Below the pieces are notes generated by a model. That model saw only the letters and a list, made by a program, of their open reading frames with translations. It made no database searches and was not told the origin of the DNA. A stretch of DNA of 5,377 bases, from NCBI GenBank assembly GCA_902795875.1, contig CADBND010000216.1, forward strand, positions 1 to 5,377, read 5' to 3'. Source of the stretch: an uncultured Erysipelotrichaceae bacterium. GTDB taxonomy: Bacteria; Bacillota_I; Bacilli_A; Erysipelotrichales; Erysipelotrichaceae. This document shows, one piece after another, positions 1-4,711 of the stretch. Both the position numbers and the translations under genes were made by a program. The stretch's first letter is position 1; the number at the start of each line of letters is the position of its first letter.

Positions 1-1
1 C

Positions 2-268
2 GATCTTCCGGTGGAAGAATGTCTTAAGGGGATCGCAGAAAGAAAAGGAAAGAAAAGAGACGATCTTCCCTGGATCGAAGAAGACGATCCGGAATTCATC
101 GAGTCAGTGAAATGTTTTCCGAAAGAAAAGCTTCCGCAGATCTATGAATTACTGAAAGGATGCGGAAAAGGAAAAGAGATCACTGTTTTTAAAAGCAGAG
201 AAGAAGCAGAAAGGTGGCTGGAAGATGAAAGAAGAAAGGATCATCCATCCGATCGATCCGGTCTTTGA
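2..268 (+). CDS. C-terminal part of an unrecognised protein (5' end outside window)
   Basis: The reading frame is open from the left edge, so the GTG at position 11 need not be the start; upstream codons read Asp-Leu-Pro and continue. About 88 residues are visible. They are highly charged and rich in Lys and Glu, with predicted helices and a C-terminal stretch (ITVFKSREEAERWLED) of the beta-strand plus helix type seen at the ends of many small alpha/beta domains. I do not recognise the family. Seen directly: the stop at 266-268 lies 44 bases inside the next gene, and the tail after the overlap (KDHPSDRSGL) looks like low-constraint sequence. The overlap and shared strand suggest co-transcription with the deoxyinosine glycosylase. 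No catalytic motif is visible, so no function is assigned. Confidence 0.6.
   Translation, partial: DLPVEECLKGIAERKGKKRDDLPWIEEDDPEFIESVKCFPKEKLPQIYELLKGCGKGKEITVFKSREEAERWLEDERRKDHPSDRSGL
211..217 (+). promoter_or_regulatory. Ribosome binding site for the deoxyinosine glycosylase gene
   Basis: AAGGTGG, 7 bases before the ATG at 225, lies inside the coding sequence of the preceding gene. It supports the ATG at 225 as the start and an overlapping-gene arrangement rather than a later start. Confidence 0.6.
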
Positions 269-719
269 CAAAGACTGCAGGATCCTGATATTGGGTTCCT
301 TTCCTTCCGTAAAGTCCAGGGAGGAAGGCTTTTTCTATGGCCATCCGCAAAACCGTTTCTGGAAAGTCCTTTCTCGGATATACGAAGACGAAGAACCTGA
401 GGATATCGATTCAAAAAAGAGTTTTCTTTTAAAGCACCATATCGCCTTATGGGATGTGATCGGAGAATGTGATATCCGGGGATCTTCCGATTCTTCCATT
501 ACGAATGTGGTGATCAATGATCTGGACCGGATATTGAAACATTGTGACATTGGAAAGATCTATGTGAACGGAAAGACGGCGGAAAAGTATTATCTTCGTT
601 ATGGAAAAAACGTTTTTCAAAGAGATGTGATCGCGCTTCCTTCAACAAGTCCGGCCAATGCGGCGATGTCGTTGCAAGACCTGGTAAAGGCATGGACGCG
701 GATCAAAACAGGAAGATAA
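225..719 (+). CDS. DNA-deoxyinosine glycosylase (uracil-DNA glycosylase superfamily, family 6 / HDG)
   Basis: Removes hypoxanthine, the product of adenine deamination, from DNA and so starts base-excision repair in the cytoplasm. The 164-residue length fits the family. Seen in the sequence: the N-terminal superfamily motif with LILGSFPSVKS (about residues 21-31), then FFYGHPQNRFW (36-46), where Asn43 sits at the place of the catalytic Asn known in family-6 enzymes. HIALWDVIGECDIRGSSDSS (72-91) is the conserved central strand and loop, and LPSTSPANA (138-146) is the second active-site motif, carrying the Ser-Pro-Ala signature of this family. No Fe-S cysteine pattern is present, which argues against families 4 and 5. 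The ATG at 225 has a good ribosome binding site and gives the expected N-terminus (IIHPIDPVF). It overlaps the preceding gene by 44 bases; the next start is 33 bases downstream. Confidence 0.88.
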   Translation: MKEERIIHPIDPVFDKDCRILILGSFPSVKSREEGFFYGHPQNRFWKVLSRIYEDEEPEDIDSKKSFLLKHHIALWDVIGECDIRGSSDSSITNVVINDLDRILKHCDIGKIYVNGKTAEKYYLRYGKNVFQRDVIALPSTSPANAAMSLQDLVKAWTRIKTGR

Positions 720-738
720 AGAATGATATGATTGAAAT

Positions 739-745
739 GGGGGAG
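739..745 (+). promoter_or_regulatory. Ribosome binding site selecting the ATG at 753
   Basis: GGGGGAG, 7 bases before ATG 753. It favours this start over the in-frame TTG at 732, which would place the ribosome binding site inside the coding region. Confidence 0.65.
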
Positions 746-752
746 AAAGATT

Positions 753-1394
753 ATGAAAGAACTATTGGAAAAGATCAATGAAGCCTATCCTTTGGAAGAG
801 ATTTCCGCAAAGGAATATGAACATTTCAAAGTCGGAATGATGAATATGACGGCAAAAGGCTATGAGGCTAAAGGTTTAGGCCATGTATCCGTAATGGAAG
901 GAAAGATGCCTTTGGGGATCATGACGATGACTTCTTTTGTCGTGAATCCCTTCGATATCGATATGCCTTTACTGTCTGTGGATATGATCAAGGCAATGGG
1001 AAACATTTCCATCTATCTGGAACAGTTCGATACACTTCTGAACGATAAACGAAAAGAAGATGTCTTTCTGAATATCTTGAAAGAATATGAAGATCTTCAG
1101 GAAGGAGAAAAGAAAGAGAACTGGTATGATGATATCCTCTATGGATGTTCAACGATAAAGAAGGGGAAAAAGAAAGACGAGAGAAGGATCCTGGAACTTC
1201 GGGATACTTATTTCAATGCCTATCTGGATCAATGCAAGGACACTCATGAATGTGATCGTATCGAAAAAAAGAAGAAAGCGGACGAATATTCCAATGGGCT
1301 TATAAACAATGGCGGCCCCTCGACGGATGTCTTTTTAAAGAACTTTGGAAAGGAAAGAACGGAAGAATTCTTCCATAAGGTAATGTTTGGATGA
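753..1394 (+). CDS. Bilin reductase-like protein (ferredoxin-dependent bilin reductase fold)
   Basis: A 213-residue soluble protein whose layout resembles PcyA/HY2-type ferredoxin-dependent bilin reductases, recalled from memory. Points of similarity: strand GHVSVMEGK (43-51), with Glu49 near the position of PcyA Glu76; strand PLGIMTMTSFVVNP (53-66); then DIDMPLLSVDMI (68-79), which lines up with PcyA's LYGLPLFGCDIV and puts Asp77 at the catalytic Asp105; and the C-terminal helix LKNFGKERTEEFFHKVMF (195-212), which closely mirrors PcyA's FGEAWAERYMSQVLF. The PcyA catalytic His88 position appears to be Thr60. A Lys/Glu-rich segment lies at 118-144, and the middle is shorter than in PcyA (about 248 residues). 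Known family members reduce biliverdin with electrons from ferredoxin; whether this one uses a bilin is unknown. The start is set by the site at 739. Its stop overlaps the next start (ATGA), so the two are probably coupled. Confidence 0.6.
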   Translation: MKELLEKINEAYPLEEISAKEYEHFKVGMMNMTAKGYEAKGLGHVSVMEGKMPLGIMTMTSFVVNPFDIDMPLLSVDMIKAMGNISIYLEQFDTLLNDKRKEDVFLNILKEYEDLQEGEKKENWYDDILYGCSTIKKGKKKDERRILELRDTYFNAYLDQCKDTHECDRIEKKKKADEYSNGLINNGGPSTDVFLKNFGKERTEEFFHKVMFG

Positions 1395-1720
1395 AAAAGG
1401 TGAAACAGGCCAATATCTATATCGGTCTCAACGATTCTTTCACCCATGAACAGATCTTTGATACGGAAAAGTACGTTTCGATCCTGAAAAGGGTATGTAA
1501 AGCCTACCATGTGGCTTTTTCGATGAACAAGATCGATGGCGGCTACTTCCATGACGACGGGACTTATGTGGAAGAAAATTCTCTTGTTTTGTCCTTACTG
1601 GATGTGAAAGAAGATGTCGTAGAAGAGATCAGTAAGGATCTCTGTGTCTTCTTTAACCAGGAGTCAGTCATGGTGACTTATTCCGATGCGATGATACAGT
1701 TCGTGAAGGAAAGGATCTGA
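1391..1720 (+). CDS. Small DUF3574-like protein of unknown function
   Basis: A 109-residue protein, probably cytoplasmic, with no signal peptide or membrane segment. The pattern resembles DUF3574: an N-terminal strand ANIYIGLND (7-15), a helix (about 24-38), a GGYFHDDGTYVEENSLVLSL segment (50-69) with the Gly, Asp-Gly and Glu-x-Ser positions of that family, a helix (74-85), and a C-terminal FFNQESVMVT strand (87-96). DUF3574 has no established biochemical function, so none is claimed, and the assignment is from memory of the pattern. The ATG overlaps the stop of the bilin reductase-like gene by 4 bases; only a weak AAGG lies 10 bases upstream (1377-1380), so translation is likely coupled to that gene. 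That pairing is the best hint to its role. The next gene starts one base after its stop. Confidence 0.7.
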   Translation: MKKVKQANIYIGLNDSFTHEQIFDTEKYVSILKRVCKAYHVAFSMNKIDGGYFHDDGTYVEENSLVLSLLDVKEDVVEEISKDLCVFFNQESVMVTYSDAMIQFVKERI

Positions 1721-1721
1721 G

Positions 1722-2207
1722 ATGAAAGAAAAGGAGACGAGATTCTACAACGTCCTGTTCCCTCTGTGGCTGCTGATCTGGATACCGAGCTACCTTTGGC
1801 TTTTTCTGATCCCGGCCAACTACATCGTGGACCGCTTCGTCCTGTATTTTTCTTTGCGTCTTGAAGAGCGCAACGCTTTCTGTAAGAAACATACCTGGAA
1901 GGTCTGCCTGATGGGTTTTCTTGCGGACTTCATGGGAAGCCTTTTCCTGTTTGGAGTTCTTTTATTAAGCGGGGAAAATTATGAACTGGCCAACGGGATC
2001 AGCTTCGATCCTTTCAAGGATATCCTTTCTTTTCTGATCGTCGTTTTTGCGATCATCTTCTCCGCTTTCATCATTTATCTGGGAGACAAGAAGATACTTG
2101 AAAAAGCCGGTCTGAATAAGGAAGATGCAAAGCGTTCCGCTTTGTTTATGGCTATACTGACGGCACCGTATCTTTTCCTGTTTCCTTCCAAATTCCTTTA
2201 TCGATAG
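1722..2207 (+). CDS. Multi-pass integral membrane protein of unknown function
   Basis: A 161-residue hydrophobic protein with four clear membrane segments: about residues 11-31 (ending in IPAN), 61-83, 101-120 and 139-156. A fifth, amphipathic stretch at 32-46 (NYIVDRFVLYFSL) may also insert or lie at the membrane surface. The Lys/Arg-rich loop 46-60 and the Lys-rich loop 122-138 are probably cytoplasmic and the acidic loop 84-100 external; that topology requires segment 32-46 to cross the membrane. FPLWLLIWIPSYLW, LIPANYIVDR and GFLADFMGS look like conserved features of a family of uncharacterised Firmicute membrane proteins, but I cannot name it. The ATG at 1722 follows an AAGGA (1711-1715) that overlaps the end of the preceding gene. 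trmD begins two bases after its stop. No transport or enzymatic motif is visible. Confidence 0.75.
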   Translation: MKEKETRFYNVLFPLWLLIWIPSYLWLFLIPANYIVDRFVLYFSLRLEERNAFCKKHTWKVCLMGFLADFMGSLFLFGVLLLSGENYELANGISFDPFKDILSFLIVVFAIIFSAFIIYLGDKKILEKAGLNKEDAKRSALFMAILTAPYLFLFPSKFLYR

Positions 2208-2209
2208 AC

Positions 2210-3505
2210 ATGAAGATCACGATCCTTACCATCTGTCCGGAACAGTTCGATTCCTTTCTGAATACCCCGCTCATATCAAGAAACAGGAGATCGGGGCTTT
2301 TGGATGTTTCTATTGTGGATATCCGCGATTATGCGGAGGGTTCTTTCCGTAAGATCGATGATTCTCCCTATGGCGGAGGATCAGGAATGCTGTTACGTTG
2401 TGAGCCGGTTTTAGACGCTTTGAGCGATGTTTCTTCCGAAAACAGCTATTCGATCATCCTTTCCCCATCGGGGCACAGATTCGATCAGAAGATCGCACAC
2501 AGACTTTCAAAAATGGAAGAGATCGTATTGATCTGCGGACATTACGAAGGGTTTGATGAAAGGATCTATAAACATTGCGACGAATCCCTTTCGATCGGGG
2601 ATTATGTATTGTGTGGCGGAGAATTACCGGCCATGGTGATCAGCGAAGCATTGATGCGGCTGGTGGAAGGTTCCATGAAAAAGGAAAGCGTGATCGAAGA
2701 ATCCTTTGAAGAAGGTCTTCTGGAATATCCCCAATACACAAAGCCTTTCGATTATAAGGGAGATAAAGTGCCGGATATCCTGCTTTCCGGAAACCATGAA
2801 GCGATACGGAAGTGGCGAAAGAAGAAAGCTTTGGCCAAGACAAAAGAGATAAGGCCCGATCTTCTTGAACAAAATAAGATCTTGATGGTGGACGAAGAGT
2901 TGAAAGACTATATCGAAGAAAAGATCCTTCCCTGTTATAAGGACTATGAGAGATCACACAACATCGATCATATCCGGAAAGTGATCAGCAACAGTTTCGA
3001 ACTGATCGAAGATCTTGATGTCGATGTGAATAAGGCCTACTGTATCGCGGCCTATCACGATATCGGTATCCGTTTTGGCCGGGACGATCACGAGATCACT
3101 TCAGGAAAATGGCTGTATGAAGATAAGGATCTGGACAGATGGTTTTCGCAAGAAGAAAAAGTTCTGATGAAGGAAGCGATCGAAGACCACCGGGCATCGG
3201 GAAAAGGAAAGCCAAGGACGGTATACGGCTGCATCGTCGCGGAAGCCGATCGGGACATCGATCCGGAAACAGTTATAAAAAGATGTGTGCAGTTTGAAGC
3301 CAACGCCCATAAGGGTTCGACCTATGAAGAAGCTCTCGAACATGTCCTGAAACATCTTGATGAAAAGTATTCCGAACACGGCTATCTGAAACTGTGGATG
3401 CCAAGCAGGAAGAACATCGAAGGGCTTGAAACATTAAGAAGGTGGATGAAAGAGGGCAAGATCGAAGAAAAAGTCAGAAGATACTATGACGAACTTGAAG
3501 GATGA
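2210..3505 (+). CDS. trmD: tRNA (guanine-N1)-methyltransferase TrmD fused to an HD-domain phosphohydrolase
   Basis: A 431-residue two-domain protein. Residues 1-220 are TrmD, the SPOUT methyltransferase that makes m1G37 in tRNAs with S-adenosylmethionine and prevents +1 frameshifting. Seen: DDSPYGGGSGM (50-60), ILSPSGHRFDQ (83-93), ICGHYEGFDERI (108-119), SIGDYVLCGGELPAM (128-142) forming the trefoil knot, Arg150 at the catalytic Arg154 position of the Haemophilus enzyme, EYPQYTKP (172-179), and LSGNHEAIRKWR to RPDLLE (192-220). The position of catalytic Asp169 appears to be Glu164. Residues 226-431 form an HD domain: His254 (IDHI), His283-Asp284 (AAYHDIG), His294, His327 (EDHRAS) and Asp347 (AEADRD), a full metal-binding set, plus a charged C-terminal extension. 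The HD substrate is unknown. There is no Shine-Dalgarno before ATG 2210, which follows the previous stop by two bases, so reinitiation is likely. rpsP, rimM and rplS are not adjacent. Confidence 0.9.
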   Translation: MKITILTICPEQFDSFLNTPLISRNRRSGLLDVSIVDIRDYAEGSFRKIDDSPYGGGSGMLLRCEPVLDALSDVSSENSYSIILSPSGHRFDQKIAHRLSKMEEIVLICGHYEGFDERIYKHCDESLSIGDYVLCGGELPAMVISEALMRLVEGSMKKESVIEESFEEGLLEYPQYTKPFDYKGDKVPDILLSGNHEAIRKWRKKKALAKTKEIRPDLLEQNKILMVDEELKDYIEEKILPCYKDYERSHNIDHIRKVISNSFELIEDLDVDVNKAYCIAAYHDIGIRFGRDDHEITSGKWLYEDKDLDRWFSQEEKVLMKEAIEDHRASGKGKPRTVYGCIVAEADRDIDPETVIKRCVQFEANAHKGSTYEEALEHVLKHLDEKYSEHGYLKLWMPSRKNIEGLETLRRWMKEGKIEEKVRRYYDELEG

Positions 3506-3520
3506 CGATATCTTGTGTAT

Positions 3521-3526
3521 TACAAT
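3521..3526 (+). promoter_or_regulatory. Possible -10 element before the aldo/keto reductase gene
   Basis: TACAAT in the 43-base gap before the reductase gene. The only -35-like match is TTGAAG at 3495-3500, with an overlong 20-base spacer, so this is a weak candidate. Without it, the reductase would be read from the upstream unit; no terminator hairpin is visible in the gap. Confidence 0.25.
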
Positions 3527-3532
3527 AAAAGC

Positions 3533-3539
3533 AGGAGAG
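3533..3539 (+). promoter_or_regulatory. Ribosome binding site selecting the ATG at 3549
   Basis: AGGAGAG, 9 bases before ATG 3549. It decides the start of the reductase against the in-frame ATG at 3486, which lies inside trmD and would add 21 non-conserved residues. Confidence 0.75.
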
Positions 3540-3548
3540 AGAGTAAAC

Positions 3549-4664
3549 ATGGATAACTATACCGATAAGAACAAGATGAAACTCGGTTTCGGATTGATGA
3601 GGCTTCCGAAACTGGAAGACGGAAGTATCGATGTGAAACAGACTGCCGATATGGTCGATCTGTTTCTGAAAGCCGGCGGGACCTATTTTGATACCGCCTT
3701 TGCCTATCCGGGTTCCGAGGAAGCGATCAGACAGGCTCTGGTGGAGAGATATCCCCGTGATTCCTACACCCTTGCGACAAAACTGATCTGTTCGCCGGAC
3801 GTCAACGACGAAGAGACGGCCAAGAAGGAGCTCATGACCAGTCTTGAGAGATCGGGTGCAGGCTATTTTGATTATTATCTTTTGCATGCGATACAAAGAT
3901 CCAACTACAAGAAATATGATGATTTCCATCTCTGGGACTACGTCAAAGAACTGAAAGAGAAGGGGATCGTTAAACATTACGGATTCTCCTTCCATGCTGA
4001 TCCGGAATTACTGGAAGAACTGCTGGAGAAACATCCCGATGTGGAATTCGTACAACTGCAGATAAACTACGCCGACTGGGAAAATCCGGGCGTCAATTCC
4101 CGGAAGAATCTGGAGATCTGCCGCAAGCACGGAAAACTCGTGACAGTCATGGAACCGGTTAAGGGCGGTATCCTGGCCGATCCGATCGATTCGGCAAAAG
4201 CGATCTTCGATAAGGAAGGGTCAGATGCATCCTATGCCTCCTGGGCGCTTCGTTTCGTCGCAATGCAGGAAGGCATATTGACGGTATTGAGCGGTATGTC
4301 CTCATTGGAACAGATGAAAGACAATCTGAGTTTCATGGAAGACTTCAAGCCTTTGAACGATCATGAACTTGATGTGATACGTCAGGTCCAGGAGGCTTAT
4401 AACAGCGACAAGACGATCCCCTGTACAGGCTGTCGTTACTGCACAAAGGGCTGTCCGATGTCGATCCCGATCCCGGATATCTTCACAGTTGAAAACAGAA
4501 AGAAAGGATCGCCGGAATTCAGGACGAAGAGGGAATATGCTATCGTCACGCAGGATAAAGGCAAGGCATCTGACTGCATACAGTGCGGACAGTGTGAAGC
4601 TGCCTGCCCCCAGCACCTTCCGATCATTTCATTACTTGAACAGTGCCGTTCACTTGAAGGCTAA
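3549..4664 (+). CDS. Aldo/keto reductase with C-terminal double [4Fe-4S] domain
   Basis: A 371-residue cytoplasmic oxidoreductase. The N-terminal TIM barrel (about 1-285) begins with KLGFGLMRLP (11-20) and carries the aldo/keto reductase tetrad: Asp48 (YFDTA), Tyr53 (AYPGSE), Lys78 (LATKL) and His113 (LLHA). VMEPVKGG (200-207) and VLSGMSS (246-252) are the usual late-barrel strands near the cofactor. The C-terminus has two ferredoxin-like CxxCxxCxxxCP motifs: Cys292, 295, 298 and 302, and Cys343, 346, 349 and 353, predicting two [4Fe-4S] clusters. The architecture is common in strict anaerobes and suggests electron transfer between a carrier and an NAD(P)H-linked carbonyl/alcohol reaction. 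The substrate cannot be read from sequence. The start at 3549 is fixed by AGGAGAG at 3533. The stop codon is part of the terminator stem, so the gene ends its transcription unit. Confidence 0.93.
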   Translation: MDNYTDKNKMKLGFGLMRLPKLEDGSIDVKQTADMVDLFLKAGGTYFDTAFAYPGSEEAIRQALVERYPRDSYTLATKLICSPDVNDEETAKKELMTSLERSGAGYFDYYLLHAIQRSNYKKYDDFHLWDYVKELKEKGIVKHYGFSFHADPELLEELLEKHPDVEFVQLQINYADWENPGVNSRKNLEICRKHGKLVTVMEPVKGGILADPIDSAKAIFDKEGSDASYASWALRFVAMQEGILTVLSGMSSLEQMKDNLSFMEDFKPLNDHELDVIRQVQEAYNSDKTIPCTGCRYCTKGCPMSIPIPDIFTVENRKKGSPEFRTKREYAIVTQDKGKASDCIQCGQCEAACPQHLPIISLLEQCRSLEG

Positions 4665-4687
4665 AGCTTCCGTAAGGAAGCTTTTTC
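4663..4687 (+). terminator. Intrinsic terminator after the aldo/keto reductase gene
   Basis: A perfect 9-base-pair stem, AAAGCTTCC (4663-4671) with GGAAGCTTT (4676-4684), closes a GTAA loop and runs into a short T tract (TTTTTC, 4682-4687). Two bases of the TAA stop codon lie in the stem. It separates the reductase from the macrodomain gene. Confidence 0.88.
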
Positions 4688-4693
4688 GTCGGA

Positions 4694-4702
4694 TGTTATA
4701 AT
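4694..4702 (+). promoter_or_regulatory. Extended -10 promoter of the macrodomain gene
   Basis: TGTTATAAT is a perfect extended -10 (TGnTATAAT). No TTGACA-like -35 is found at 15-19 bases, where the terminator stem lies; extended -10 promoters can work without one. Initiation 6-9 bases after the element would fall at about 4709-4712, at or just before the ATG at 4712. Confidence 0.65.
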
Positions 4703-4711
4703 TTAGATGAA

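Noticed and set aside
1..70. Repeated CGATCTTCC at positions 1 and 61
   Set aside because: A 9-base match that falls on the same Asp-Leu-Pro codons in a GATC-rich gene; too short and isolated to be called a repeat element.
2..719. A dedicated DNA-repair or defence island
   Set aside because: Only the glycosylase is clearly repair-related; neighbours are metabolic, membrane or tRNA genes, and no nuclease, helicase or toxin motif is present.
732..752. TTG start adding seven residues to the bilin reductase-like protein
   Set aside because: The GGGGGAG site at 739-745 is correctly spaced for ATG 753 and would lie inside the coding region if TTG were used.
1244..1552. 102-codon open frame on the minus strand
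   Set aside because: Opposite two plausible, well-spaced plus-strand genes; its sequence (runs of Phe and Ser) is the antisense of Lys/Glu-rich coding DNA.
3486..3548. Earlier ATG adding 21 residues to the aldo/keto reductase
   Set aside because: It overlaps trmD, lacks a ribosome binding site, and the extra residues do not belong to the family; ATG 3549 has AGGAGAG at proper distance.
3474..3995. 173-codon open frame on the minus strand
   Set aside because: It lies wholly opposite the end of trmD and the start of the aldo/keto reductase, whose motifs are unmistakable. It encodes no recognisable domain and has no convincing promoter or ribosome binding site.
4489..4701. 70-codon plus-strand frame overlapping the end of the reductase
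   Set aside because: An out-of-frame shadow of the second Fe-S motif region that runs through the terminator; no ribosome binding site.
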